64,000 nucleotides of DNA from Candidatus Flexicrinis proximus (GCA_016712885.1 JADJQF010000033.1:496001-560000), one strand, 5' to 3'; counted from the first letter of the stretch, positions 28,698-37,899 are shown. Made by a program: numbers and translations. Notes: generated by a model from the sequence alone, not told the origin.

Positions 28698-29597
28698 CTA
28701 CGCGGAACCGTCGACTCCCAGCACTCCGGCCATCCGCCGGATCGCGTCGATGTGCTTCTGCGGTGTGTCGAGGCCTGCGCGCATCGTGTTGACGCACAAG
28801 TGCGTCGCGCCCAGCGATGCCCAGTTTTCGGCCTGTGCTGCCATCTCGGTGTCGCCTCCAAGCGCGATGCTGAGGTGGCCCTCGATGCCGACATCCTGCG
28901 GGTCGCGGCCGGCCGCGTCGATTTCACGGCGCAGTTGATCGAGCAGCTTGCGCGCCCGCTCATCGGGCGTGCCAAGCGGAAACCAGCCGTCGCCGATCTT
29001 GCCGATGCGCTTGAGGGTGGCCTCCGAGTGGCCGCCCATCCAAACCGGTATCGCGCGGCGGACAGGGAGCGGGTTGATCCCGGCGTCGGTAATTTGATGC
29101 CATTTGCCGTGATAGTTGATGACATCCTGTGCCCACAGCGCGCGCATCACCTCAACCTGTTCGCTAATACGGGCGCCGCGCGTGTGGAAATCCTCGTTCA
29201 GACCCTCGTATTCGACATCGTTCCAGCCGATGCCGACGCCGAGCCGGATGCGGCCGCCGCTCAGGACATCGACCTCGGCGGCCTGCTTGGCGACAAGGAC
29301 GGTTTGCCGCTGCGGCAGGATCACCACACCGGTGACCAGCTCGATGCTGCGTGTCAGGCCGGCCAGGTAGCCGAACAGAACGAAAATCTCATGAAAAGGG
29401 GTCTTGTCGTTGTAGGGGCCGGTCCAGTTCGGGCGGGTGGTCATCCCCGCGCCGAGGACATGGTCATAGGCGAGGATATGGGAATAACCGAGGTCCTCCG
29501 CCGCCTGCGCATAATCGCGGATGGCGACCGGATCGTTACCGAATTCGGTTTGCGGAAAGACAACCCCGATTTTCGTACTGGCATGCGATTGAGACAT
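28698..29597 (-). CDS. LLM-class (F420-type) oxidoreductase
   Basis: A luciferase-like monooxygenase-fold protein of 299 residues. It shows the N-terminal VFPQTEFGNDPVAIRDYAQAAE, the block YDHVLG, the flavin-loop region LSGGRIRLGVGIGWNDVEYEGL and MGGHSEATLKRIGKIGDGW. The pattern favours an F420-dependent or FMN-dependent oxidoreductase; the substrate is unknown. I chose ATG 29597, since AGGAGA then lies six bases upstream. The ATG two codons earlier touches the ribosome site. It is divergent from uvrA. Confidence 0.88.
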   Translation of the reverse strand: MSQSHASTKIGVVFPQTEFGNDPVAIRDYAQAAEDLGYSHILAYDHVLGAGMTTRPNWTGPYNDKTPFHEIFVLFGYLAGLTRSIELVTGVVILPQRQTVLVAKQAAEVDVLSGGRIRLGVGIGWNDVEYEGLNEDFHTRGARISEQVEVMRALWAQDVINYHGKWHQITDAGINPLPVRRAIPVWMGGHSEATLKRIGKIGDGWFPLGTPDERARKLLDQLRREIDAAGRDPQDVGIEGHLSIALGGDTEMAAQAENWASLGATHLCVNTMRAGLDTPQKHIDAIRRMAGVLGVDGSA

Positions 29598-29678
29598 CTT
29601 CATTCTCCTGACTAGACCGTGATTATAACCCCCAATTTCTAACCGTTCGCACAGTCGAAATTCTGAGACTTTGTGCTA

Positions 29679-29723
29679 TTGTTGTAATCCGTTTCAGCCT
29701 CTATACTGCTAGAACTTTTGTAC
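29679..29723 (+). promoter_or_regulatory. uvrA promoter with SOS-box-like operator
   Basis: TTGTTG (29679-29684), a 17-base spacer and TATACT (29702-29707). Just downstream, 29712-29723 reads GAAC-TTTT-GTAC, one base off the GAAC-N4-GTTC LexA box of Gram-positive-type SOS systems. Its position over the start of transcription is suited to repression. LexA control of uvrA is therefore likely but inferred. Confidence 0.65.
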
Positions 29724-29772
29724 AGTTTTAGCGTTCCCTACCAGCCCCTACATCAGCGGAGACTCAGACCCG

Positions 29773-32679
29773 ATGCCGGATAAGATCGTCGTCCGTGGCG
29801 CACGCGAACACAACCTGAAAAACATCGATGTTGAAATCCCACGCGACAAGCTCGTAGTCCTCAGCGGCTTGTCCGGTTCTGGCAAGTCGTCGCTGGCCTT
29901 CGACACGATTTTTGCCGAAGGGCAGCGGCGTTACGTCGAGAGCCTGAGCGCCTACGCGCGCCAGTTCCTCGGCCAGATGGAGAAGCCCGACGTCGACCAG
30001 ATCGAAGGCCTAAGTCCTGCGGTCAGCATCGACCAGAAGGGCGTTAGCCATAACCCGCGCTCAACCGTCGGCACGGTGACGGAGATCTACGACTATATGC
30101 GTCTGCTCTGGGCGCGTATTGGCGTGCCCCACTGTCCGGTCTGCGGCGAAACCGTCGTCGCGCAGAGCGCGCAGCAGATCGTCGATGCCGTGCGCCAGCT
30201 CTCCGATGGCACCCGCATCCAGATCCTTGCTCCGGTGATCCGCGATAAGAAGGGCAACCACGAAAAGATTCTCGAGGACATCAAGAAGCAGGGGTTTGTC
30301 CGCGCCCGAATCGACAAGCAGGTGCGCGAACTCGAGGAAGAAGTCAAGCTTGATCGCTACGTGATTCACAACATCGAGATCGTGGTTGACCGCTTGGTCG
30401 TGCGCCACTTTGATGACCCGGAAAGCGAAGACGCACAAAGCGCCGAGACGCGCCTGACCAATGCCATCGAAACCGCGCTCAAGATCGGCGACGGCATTGT
30501 TACGGTCAACACCCTGACCGACACGCCCGAAGACATCCTGTTCAGCGAGCATCTTGCCTGCGTCAACGGCCACGGCAGCATCCCCGAAATCGAACCGAGC
30601 ACCTTCTCGTTTAACACACCGCGCGGCGCCTGTCCAGGATGCCAGGGTCTGGGCTTCAAGCTCGAATTCGACCCGGCACGCATCGTCGCCAACCCGGACG
30701 CCAGTCTGGCGCAGGGCGCCATCGACGCCAACGGCTGGAACCTTGAAGAACCCGGTTGGACACGCACCGTGCTTGAGGCAGTCGCCAAAGCCCACGGTAT
30801 CGACTACAACGCGCCCTGGAAAACACTGTCCGAAAAGCAGCAGAAGATCATCCTCTACGGCACGGGCAAGGATAAAGTGCGGGTCGAGTATTACAACCGC
30901 TTCGACCAGCTTCGCGTCTACGAGTCCAAATATGAAGGTGTGATCAATAACCTGCGCCGGCGCTATTCCGAGACCAGCAGCGATATGATGCGCGAGACGC
31001 TGCAGGGCTATATGACGCCGTTCCCGTGTGAGACCTGCGGCGGGCGCCGTCTGCGCCCCGAAGCGCTGGCAGTCACCGTAGCCGACCGCTCGGTCTACGA
31101 GGTGACCATGCTGCCAGTGAGCCAGCTCAAAGCATGGGTCAACGGCCTGCGCGGGACGAACGGCACAGTTGCCGCGCTCTCGCACCGCGATCAGCAGATC
31201 GCCTACCAGATCCTCAAAGAGATCGAGGAACGCGTGCGCTTCCTCAACGATGTCGGCCTCGGCTATCTGACACTGGCCCGTTCAGCCGCAAGTCTGTCCG
31301 GCGGTGAGGCCCAGCGCATCCGTTTGGCAACCCAGATCGGATCGCGGCTGACGGGCGTGCTGTATGTGCTGGACGAACCGTCCATCGGCCTGCATCAGCG
31401 CGACAATGGCAAACTGATCCGCACCTTGATGGATCTGCGCGACCTCGGCAATACCGTGCTGGTGGTCGAACATGACGAAGAAACTATGCGCTGCGCCGAT
31501 TATCTGATCGATCTTGGCCCTGGTGCGGGTGAACAAGGTGGCAGAATTGTCGCCCAGGGGACCCCGGAACAAGTCATGCAGGTGGTCGGCAGCCCGACCG
31601 GTGACTTCCTGAGCGGACGATTCCATATCCCCGTGCCTGAGAGCCGGCGGCCTGGCAGCGGTCAGGTCATCACCATTCGCGGCGCCACAGAGAACAACCT
31701 CAAAAATGTCACGGTGGACATTCCACTCGGCAAGCTGGTTTGCATCACCGGCGTCTCCGGCAGCGGCAAGTCGACGCTGATCGTGGACATCCTCCACGCC
31801 AAGCTGGCCCAGGTGATCAACGGCAGCCGCGAGCGTCCCGGCACGCATCAGTCCATCGACGGCCTCGAAGTGATCGACAAGATCATCAACATCGACCAGT
31901 CGCCGATTGGCCGGACGCCGCGCAGCAATCCCAGCACCTATACCAAGATGTTTGACCAGATCCGCGACCTGTTCGCGGAACTTCCAGAGAGCAAGATGCG
32001 CGGCTACGGACCGGGGCGCTTCAGCTTCAACGTCAAGGGCGGCCGCTGCGAGAATTGTCAGGGGCAGGGCCAGATCAAGATCGAGATGCAGTTCCTGCCG
32101 GACATCTACGTCGACTGCGAAGTGTGCAAGGGCAGCCGCTACAACCGCGAGACGCTGCAGGTCCACTTTAAGGGCAAGAGTATCGCCGATGTGCTGGGCA
32201 TGACGGTTAGCGAAGGCCTGTCGTACTTCGAGAACATCTCGACCATCCGCACCAAGCTCGAAACGCTGGATGCCGTCGGGTTGGGCTACGTGCGCCTTGG
32301 CCAGCCCGCAACCCAGCTGTCCGGGGGTGAAGCGCAGCGCGTCAAGCTCAGCCGCGAACTCTCGAAACGCGCGACCGGCAACACGCTCTACATCCTCGAT
32401 GAACCCTCGACCGGTCTGCACGCCGTGGACGTGAAGCGCCTGATCGACGTCGTGCAAATGCTCGTCGACAACGGCAACTCGATTGTGGTGATCGAGCACA
32501 ATCTCGACATCATCAAGGTCGCCGACCATATCATCGACCTCGGGCCGGAGGGTGGTGACGGCGGCGGTGAGATCATCGCCCAGGGGACGCCGGAAGAAGT
32601 CGCTGAGAACCCGAATAGTTACACCGGCCAGTACCTGCGCCACATGCTCGAATACGGCCAGGCAGTCCTGACGCCGTAG
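29773..32679 (+). CDS. uvrA: Excinuclease ABC subunit A
   Basis: A 968-residue damage-recognition ATPase of nucleotide excision repair, acting as a dimer with UvrB. It has two ABC-type ATPase halves: Walker A GLSGSGKSS at 32-40 and GVSGSGKST near 659, signatures SLSGGEAQR and QLSGGEAQR, and Walker B sequences VLDEPSIGLH and ILDEPSTGLH. Zinc-binding Cys pairs include CPVCGE, CPGCQG with CETCGG, and CENCQG with CEVCKG. The length is slightly above the 940 of E. coli. The start ATG 29773 follows an SOS-box-like operator and a good promoter. It is a single gene. Confidence 0.98.
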   Translation: MPDKIVVRGAREHNLKNIDVEIPRDKLVVLSGLSGSGKSSLAFDTIFAEGQRRYVESLSAYARQFLGQMEKPDVDQIEGLSPAVSIDQKGVSHNPRSTVGTVTEIYDYMRLLWARIGVPHCPVCGETVVAQSAQQIVDAVRQLSDGTRIQILAPVIRDKKGNHEKILEDIKKQGFVRARIDKQVRELEEEVKLDRYVIHNIEIVVDRLVVRHFDDPESEDAQSAETRLTNAIETALKIGDGIVTVNTLTDTPEDILFSEHLACVNGHGSIPEIEPSTFSFNTPRGACPGCQGLGFKLEFDPARIVANPDASLAQGAIDANGWNLEEPGWTRTVLEAVAKAHGIDYNAPWKTLSEKQQKIILYGTGKDKVRVEYYNRFDQLRVYESKYEGVINNLRRRYSETSSDMMRETLQGYMTPFPCETCGGRRLRPEALAVTVADRSVYEVTMLPVSQLKAWVNGLRGTNGTVAALSHRDQQIAYQILKEIEERVRFLNDVGLGYLTLARSAASLSGGEAQRIRLATQIGSRLTGVLYVLDEPSIGLHQRDNGKLIRTLMDLRDLGNTVLVVEHDEETMRCADYLIDLGPGAGEQGGRIVAQGTPEQVMQVVGSPTGDFLSGRFHIPVPESRRPGSGQVITIRGATENNLKNVTVDIPLGKLVCITGVSGSGKSTLIVDILHAKLAQVINGSRERPGTHQSIDGLEVIDKIINIDQSPIGRTPRSNPSTYTKMFDQIRDLFAELPESKMRGYGPGRFSFNVKGGRCENCQGQGQIKIEMQFLPDIYVDCEVCKGSRYNRETLQVHFKGKSIADVLGMTVSEGLSYFENISTIRTKLETLDAVGLGYVRLGQPATQLSGGEAQRVKLSRELSKRATGNTLYILDEPSTGLHAVDVKRLIDVVQMLVDNGNSIVVIEHNLDIIKVADHIIDLGPEGGDGGGEIIAQGTPEEVAENPNSYTGQYLRHMLEYGQAVLTP

Positions 32680-32842
32680 TAAAGTGTTCGGCGTTTCGCC
32701 CCTTGGTCCCTGAAGCGTGAACAGGCGGAGCTCGCGCTGTCAATCGCTGTGGGCGAGGGCGGCAGCGCAATTTTCTGCCGGGTTTGAGCGCCCTAAAGGC
32801 AGTGCGTGACATGCTCTCGTGCCGTCACTCCTTTTAAAGCAC

Positions 32843-32879
32843 ACAGGCGCGGGGAAACCTGCGCCTGTCGCGTTATAAT
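32843..32879 (+). promoter_or_regulatory. Inverted repeat and -10 element between uvrA and the 118-aa gene
   Basis: ACAGGCGC (32843-32850) and GCGCCTGT (32861-32868) form a perfect 8-bp inverted repeat with a ten-base loop. TATAAT follows at 32874-32879. No T-run follows the stem, so it is a poor terminator. Its right arm overlaps the expected -35 region of the TATAAT promoter, so an operator is an equally good reading. Confidence 0.45.
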
Positions 32880-32905
32880 GGCGGCGATCAGTAAAGGGGG
32901 CGCCA

Positions 32906-33262
32906 ATGGACGGCCAGCGCGCGAACGCAGCGCTGTTCTGGATCAAGCTCTTTCACACGCTCGTCTTCCTCGTGGAGAGCGCGGCGATCCTTTACATCCT
33001 CTACAGCGGGTTCAACAACGTCGGCGGCACCGCCCTGACGATTGCCGTGATACTCGTCCTCGCCGAAATCATCGTTTTCCTTGCGAACGGCGCGCATTGC
33101 CCGCTTACCGGGGTAGCCCGCCGTCTGGGCGACGCAACTGGCAATGACTTCATCGCCGACATCTTCCTGCCGCAGCGTTTCGCGCGGGCGATCCCGTTCG
33201 TCTGCGGCGGCCTCGCCCTGGTCGGGCTGGCCGTTGTGGCACTCCGCGTGCTGTTTGACTAG
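32906..33262 (+). CDS. Small integral membrane protein (118 aa)
   Basis: A 118-residue protein with about three hydrophobic segments (11-33, 42-62 and 95-116). The cytoplasmic or periplasmic loop NGAHCPLTGVARRLGD contains a Cys-Pro-Leu-Thr motif that reminds me of DUF2784-type membrane proteins, but I am not certain of the family. A ribosome site AAAGGGGG lies before ATG 32906, and a TATAAT element lies 27 bases upstream. Its stop overlaps the convergent secreted nucleoside hydrolase gene by four bases. Confidence 0.7.
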   Translation: MDGQRANAALFWIKLFHTLVFLVESAAILYILYSGFNNVGGTALTIAVILVLAEIIVFLANGAHCPLTGVARRLGDATGNDFIADIFLPQRFARAIPFVCGGLALVGLAVVALRVLFD

Positions 33263-34743
33263 TTACCACCCATCCGGGCGTACATTTCGGCGATGGCCTC
33301 AGGTGGGAGAATACCCAGACGGGTGATGAGCGCGAAGGTATCAAACGTGAAGCGATCTTCCGCGATTTTACCATCGTAAAACGTCAGCATCGATTGCCCG
33401 GTAACAGCAACCTGCTGCCCAGTGGGTTCGATCGCTCCGCTGATCCCTGTATGTGTGCCGGTCAGGACGAAGCGCACCGCGGCTGTTTCGCCATCGACCA
33501 CGATCTGCCGGACTTCAATCTGCATATCTGGCAGATACACGCGCAGTTGGTCGAGTATTGCGCGCAGTCCGCCGGCATCAGCTGCGTAATCTTCGCTATT
33601 CGAATAAACCTGGAAAGCCGGGTCGAGCAGCTCCGAGAAAGCCGAGTTGTTCCCTTGAGACCAGAGTTCATCGTAGTAGCGCCTGGCAAGTTCGGCGCCG
33701 AGCGCCGGGGCGGTCGGTGCTGGCATCGACAGCGTCGCGTCAGGGGCGCGGCCGTTCAGCACGTTCAAAAGCGACTGCTCAAAGCGCCCGGCATCCGCAC
33801 TAATGGCCACGGTGACTGTTGTACCGTCTGGATCGACGGCTGTGCGTCCAAGTTCCGGACCATCGACGGTGACCACGCTCAGCTGCCGCGTCTCGCTCGT
33901 GATGAGGCTCGCATCAAGCGCCGCCGCCGCCGTTAGCGGGTCCCAGAATGAACGTCGTTCGCTGAGCACCAGGCTGATCTCTTGCTGCAGGGCGTCATAC
34001 ACGAAATTCGCCGCGCTGGTCGAACGGTCACGGCCGAGTGCCCGCAGGAACGCGGGGGTGACGGGAACATCGTTCGTCGCATCCAGTCCAACCAGCATGA
34101 CGGGAACCCCGGACTTCAGGACAACACTCAGGGCGGCCGGATCGACATAGACGTTCCACTCGGCGTAGGGATTGCCGGCGACGTTGGCCTCAATGTTACC
34201 CGGAACATCGACCGCGCCGCCCATGACCACGATCCGGGTGATCTGACCGGCCACCTCGGGCGAGACCGTCAGCAGCTCGGCGAGGTTGGTCAGCGGCCCG
34301 AGCGTGATGACGGTGACCGGAACCGCCGAGCGGCTCAGGACGTCGCGCAGCAGTTCCACCGCGCCGCGCTCGTCAGGGCTAAAGGGATTGCGCGGCAGGC
34401 TGAGCCCGACCATCCGGTCGACAGCGTCCCGCCACTCCTGCGGGAAGGTGTGCGAGCCCTCAAGCGGAGTACTGCTGCCGCAGGCGACGGGCACCCGGAT
34501 ATCGCCGGTCAGCGTGAGCAGGTTGATCGCGTTTCGCGCGCCAGTCGGACAGGTCGTCTCGCCGGTGCCGGTGACCGTCACGGCCAGCACGTCTGCAGCG
34601 GGATGCTGGAGCAGGTAGAGGAGGGCAGTCCAGTCGTCTGCCGCCATATCCGTGTCGATAATTACGCTCAAGCGGTTGTTCTGCGCCGATACGATACCAA
34701 CGCACAACACCGCTATCCATAAAACAACCACGGATCGGCGCAT
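33259..34743 (-). CDS. Secreted nucleoside hydrolase fused to a SnoaL/NTF2-like domain
   Basis: A 494-residue two-domain protein. Residues 1-20 are a signal peptide (VVVLWIAVLCVGIVSA). Residues about 24-330 are an inosine/uridine-type nucleoside hydrolase with the calcium motif DTDMAADD (D30, D32, D36, D37), TLGPLTNLAELL and VVMGGAVDVPGN. From about 350 to 480 a SnoaL-like ester cyclase/NTF2 fold follows (ARRYYDELWSQGNNSAF, then PDMQIEVRQIVVDG and FTGTHTG-like strands). I have not met this fusion before. It would degrade extracellular nucleosides. GAGG lies seven bases before ATG 34743, and a strong palindromic operator sits upstream. Confidence 0.88.
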   Translation of the reverse strand: MRRSVVVLWIAVLCVGIVSAQNNRLSVIIDTDMAADDWTALLYLLQHPAADVLAVTVTGTGETTCPTGARNAINLLTLTGDIRVPVACGSSTPLEGSHTFPQEWRDAVDRMVGLSLPRNPFSPDERGAVELLRDVLSRSAVPVTVITLGPLTNLAELLTVSPEVAGQITRIVVMGGAVDVPGNIEANVAGNPYAEWNVYVDPAALSVVLKSGVPVMLVGLDATNDVPVTPAFLRALGRDRSTSAANFVYDALQQEISLVLSERRSFWDPLTAAAALDASLITSETRQLSVVTVDGPELGRTAVDPDGTTVTVAISADAGRFEQSLLNVLNGRAPDATLSMPAPTAPALGAELARRYYDELWSQGNNSAFSELLDPAFQVYSNSEDYAADAGGLRAILDQLRVYLPDMQIEVRQIVVDGETAAVRFVLTGTHTGISGAIEPTGQQVAVTGQSMLTFYDGKIAEDRFTFDTFALITRLGILPPEAIAEMYARMGGN

Positions 34744-34753
34744 AGTATTGCCT

Positions 34754-34809
34754 CAATTATATTTGTAACAGATATAATTGACTATAGCGGCACCTACCCT
34801 CAAATGCAA
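34754..34809 (-). promoter_or_regulatory. Promoter and 27-bp palindromic operator of the secreted nucleoside hydrolase gene
   Basis: Minus-strand TTGCAT (34804-34809), 17-base spacer and TATAGT (34781-34786). Immediately downstream, 34754-34780 is a 27-base palindrome with arms CAATTATAT and ATATAATTG and a core TGTAACA; 12 of 13 symmetric pairs match. The placement over the transcription start is typical of a repressor operator, for example GntR- or TetR-type. No regulator gene is adjacent. Confidence 0.75.
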
Positions 34810-34999
34810 GCGGTCTGTTCCGGGCTGCACCCACAGCGGAAGTCCGCCCTGGACTGCCCATAACAAATCCCTTACCGTTCACTGGCGAAAACATGCAGTA
34901 CCATTGTGATTGGCTGGCTAGCGCCATCAGCGGGTAGCAGTTATACTCGCTGAACCTATTTGTATTTCAGGATGCATCGCGGCAGGAAGGGCAGTAACC

Positions 35000-36202
35000 G
35001 TGAGTCACTTCCCGAATAAATATATCATCGGCCTCACGGGGAACATTGCGGTCGGCAAAAGTACCGTGCGTCAGATGCTGCAGCATCTCGGTGCTTACCC
35101 CATTGACGCAGATTCTTTGGTGCATCAGGCCATGCAGCCCGGCGCGCCCGCCTATAAGCCCATTATTGATACTTTTGGCGCGTTTGTGTTGAACCCCGAC
35201 AAATCGATAAACCGTACCGCGCTGGGTGCCATTGCCTTCAGCAATCCGGTGGCCTTACAGCGTCTTGAGGCCATCACGCATCCCGTCGTTCGTCAGGCGA
35301 TCATGGCGCTCGTGCAGCGGGCCAAGCAGCGCGTGATCGTGGTCGAAGCCATCAAGCTGCTCGACGGTGATCTGGTCAAGCTGGTCGATGAAACCTGGGT
35401 TGTCAATGCTAAGCCGGAGACTCAGTACCGCCGCCTGCTTTCCAAGCGCAATCTGACCCCCGATGACGCCAAGAAGCGCATCCTCGCTCAGGGGCCGCAG
35501 GCCGAAAAACTCAAGAAGGCCAATGTCGTTATCGAGAATGACGGCAACGTGGAAGAAACCTGGAAACAGGTTCAGAAGGCCTGGAACAACATCGTCAACC
35601 GTGCGCTCGATAAGGTCGCAACCCAGGCTGCGCCTCAGGTCAGCTCCACCACTGAAACCGCACCGATCCCCCTGATGATACCGGTACCGGGCGTTCATAC
35701 GCCGGGTACGCTGCATGTCGGGATCAAACGCGGGATGCCGACCAATGCTGAGCGCATCGCCGGGTTCGTGACGGCTGTCAGCGGCAAGCCGGTCAACCGC
35801 ATGGACGTGATGCTCTCATTCGGCAACAAAAGCTTCTTGCTGGCCCACGACCAGAACGAAGAAATCCTCGGCATCATGGGCTGGCAGGTCGAAAACCTGA
35901 TCACGCGCTGCGACGAACTTGTACTCAAGCCCACCGTTCCGGTCAAACCCGTTATTGACGCCTTCGTCAAAGCCGTGGAAGAATTCAGCCGCGAGCTTGA
36001 GAGCGAAGTCGGGTTCATCTTCCTTCCGGCGGACATCTCCAAGGATATTCCGGCGGCTTTTGCGGTCAACGGCTATAACGTCGTCACCCTCAACCAGCTC
36101 AGTATTCCGGCCTGGCGCGAAGCGGTAGCAGAAGCGGGTGGCCAGCACATGCTGGTCCTGGAGAAGAAGCTGCGCAAGGATCGTGTGCTCAAGCCGATCT
36201 AG
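35000..36202 (+). CDS. coaE: Dephospho-CoA kinase with C-terminal GNAT-like domain
   Basis: A 400-residue protein, twice the usual CoaE length. Residues 1-200 are dephospho-CoA kinase, the last step of CoA synthesis: P-loop GNIAVGKST at 14-22, DADSLVHQAM, the ITHPVVRQAI block, lid region YRRLLSKRNLTPDDAKKRI and VIENDGNVEETW. After a short Thr/Ser/Pro linker, residues about 225-400 form a second domain whose order of strands and helices (FLLAHDQNEEILGIMGWQ, DELVLKP, a long helix, then HMLVLEKKLR) looks like a GNAT acyltransferase. That assignment is tentative. A CoA-making enzyme joined to a CoA-using fold would be unusual. Confidence 0.9.
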   Translation: MSHFPNKYIIGLTGNIAVGKSTVRQMLQHLGAYPIDADSLVHQAMQPGAPAYKPIIDTFGAFVLNPDKSINRTALGAIAFSNPVALQRLEAITHPVVRQAIMALVQRAKQRVIVVEAIKLLDGDLVKLVDETWVVNAKPETQYRRLLSKRNLTPDDAKKRILAQGPQAEKLKKANVVIENDGNVEETWKQVQKAWNNIVNRALDKVATQAAPQVSSTTETAPIPLMIPVPGVHTPGTLHVGIKRGMPTNAERIAGFVTAVSGKPVNRMDVMLSFGNKSFLLAHDQNEEILGIMGWQVENLITRCDELVLKPTVPVKPVIDAFVKAVEEFSRELESEVGFIFLPADISKDIPAAFAVNGYNVVTLNQLSIPAWREAVAEAGGQHMLVLEKKLRKDRVLKPI

Positions 36203-36373
36203 TCCAGGGCTGCCTACTGAGGAAGTGACCAGCGTCGGGCGGGCTGAATCAGGGATCGTGCTGCCCGAACCGCAGGCGCTCTCGGCGCAAACTTCGTATT
36301 CTTGGGACATATTCCCGGCTCCTGTCATATCCGTTCGTGTATCATCCCATCCCCGTAGTGTGCGGAGACCCTC

Positions 36374-36640
36374 ATGAACTTCCTGAATCAAATCCCCGGT
36401 GCGAAATGGGTATCGCGTCACCCGCGTGTGGCCGCCTGGATCGTGCTTTCGCTGGGCATGGTCGGCATCATCGTCTATGAAGCCCGCGATGTCGGCCTGC
36501 TGTCGACACAGTGGATCGCGCTCACGGTGGCAACCGTCCTGGTGGCGGGTCTGTGCGTGTATATCGTCAGCTGGGAAGACAACGCCGAGCCGAACGCTGA
36601 ACCGGACGAACGGGTCGAAACGCAGAAGGACACGCAATGA
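36374..36640 (+). CDS. Small membrane protein preceding proA
   Basis: An 88-residue protein with two hydrophobic helices (about 19-36 and 45-65) and an acidic hydrophilic tail (SWEDNAEPNAEPDERVETQ). I do not recognise a family. Its stop overlaps the start of proA (ATGA at 36637-36640), so the two genes are translationally coupled, although no functional link to proline synthesis is evident. Confidence 0.72.
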   Translation: MNFLNQIPGAKWVSRHPRVAAWIVLSLGMVGIIVYEARDVGLLSTQWIALTVATVLVAGLCVYIVSWEDNAEPNAEPDERVETQKDTQ

Positions 36641-37899
36641 CCGCGAGCATTGACCTGATCGCGATGGGCCAGCGAGCGAAGGCGGCCTCTGTCGCGCTTG
36701 CCCGTGCCACGACCGACCAGAAGAACAGTCTGATCCATGAAATTGCTGCCACACTTGAACGTCATTCCAGCGCGATACTGGCGGCCAACGCTCAGGACTT
36801 GGACGATGCGCGTACAAACGGCCTGACCGACGCGCTGATCGACCGCCTCGACCTGCAGAAGCGGCTTACGGGTATCATCAGCGATGTCCGCCATGTCGCG
36901 ACGCTGCCCGATCCAGTTGGCCTCGAATGGGACAAGCGGACGCTCGAAAACGGGCTTCACGTCTGCCGCCGCCGGATTCCACTGGGCGTCCTGGGCGTGA
37001 TCTACGAAGCCCGCCCGAACGTGACCGTCGAAGTGGCGACCCTGGCCCTCAAGACCGGCAACGCCTCGGTACTGCGCGGCGGCAAAGAAACGCTTCGCAG
37101 CAACATCGCGCTCGTCGCCGCCATTCAGGAAGCCCTGGCGTCCTGCGGCTTTCCCGCCGACGCAGTGCAGCTCATCGCCAGCACCGACCGCACCTATGTC
37201 GCGCAAATGCTCAAGCTGCACAAATACATCGACGTCCTCATCCCGCGCGGCGGCAACTCGCTGCACGAGTTCTGCCGCGAAAACAGCACCATTCCGGTCA
37301 TCACCGGCGGCATCGGCATCTGCCACCTGTTTGTGGATGAAACGGCTAAACAGGATCAGGCGATCGACGTGATCGCCAACGCGCGCATCAGCCGCCCGTC
37401 TGTCTGCAACTCGGCCGACACGGTGCTGGTACACCACACAGTCGCGGCGGAATTTCTGCCCAAACTGGTCACGCAACTGCGCGCCAAAGGCGTCTCGTTC
37501 AAGGCCGACCCGCGCGCAGAGGCGATTGTCGGTGGCATGGATGGAGTCGAGCCGGCTGGCCCCGACGATTTCGATACTGAGTGGATGGCGCTCGTCCTCG
37601 GCCTGAAAGTCGTCGACACGCTGGACGAGGCGGTCGAGCACATTCGCGGTCACAGCCTCGACCACAGCGATGGCATCCTGACGCAGGACATGGACAACGC
37701 CGCGCGCTTCATCAACGAGGTCAACTCGTCCGCCGTGTTCGTGAATGCCTCGACGCGCTTCAACGATGGCGGGGCGCTCGGCCTCGGCGCGGAAGTGGCC
37801 GTCAGCACCCAGAAGCTGCACGCACGCGGTCCGATGGGTCTTGAAGAGCTCACGACCTATAAGTGGGTCGTTGTCGGCGACGGCCAGACGCGCTGGTAA
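36637..37899 (+). CDS. proA: Gamma-glutamyl phosphate reductase
   Basis: A 420-residue NADPH-dependent reductase making glutamate-5-semialdehyde in proline synthesis. Family blocks are IPLGVLGVIYEARPNVT, VLRGGKETLRSN, ALLIPRGG-like DVLIPRGGNSL and PVITGGIGICHLFVDE, with the catalytic C257 in RPSVCNSADTVLVH. The C-terminal block VFVNASTRFNDGGALGLGAEVAVSTQKLHARGP is complete. proB is not adjacent, so the pathway genes are split. The gene ends 32 bases before the T-free GC block. Confidence 0.97.
   Translation: MTASIDLIAMGQRAKAASVALARATTDQKNSLIHEIAATLERHSSAILAANAQDLDDARTNGLTDALIDRLDLQKRLTGIISDVRHVATLPDPVGLEWDKRTLENGLHVCRRRIPLGVLGVIYEARPNVTVEVATLALKTGNASVLRGGKETLRSNIALVAAIQEALASCGFPADAVQLIASTDRTYVAQMLKLHKYIDVLIPRGGNSLHEFCRENSTIPVITGGIGICHLFVDETAKQDQAIDVIANARISRPSVCNSADTVLVHHTVAAEFLPKLVTQLRAKGVSFKADPRAEAIVGGMDGVEPAGPDDFDTEWMALVLGLKVVDTLDEAVEHIRGHSLDHSDGILTQDMDNAARFINEVNSSAVFVNASTRFNDGGALGLGAEVAVSTQKLHARGPMGLEELTTYKWVVVGDGQTRW

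Noticed and set aside
31282..32643. 453-codon frame on the minus strand inside uvrA
   Set aside because: Antisense shadow of the uvrA second ATPase half.
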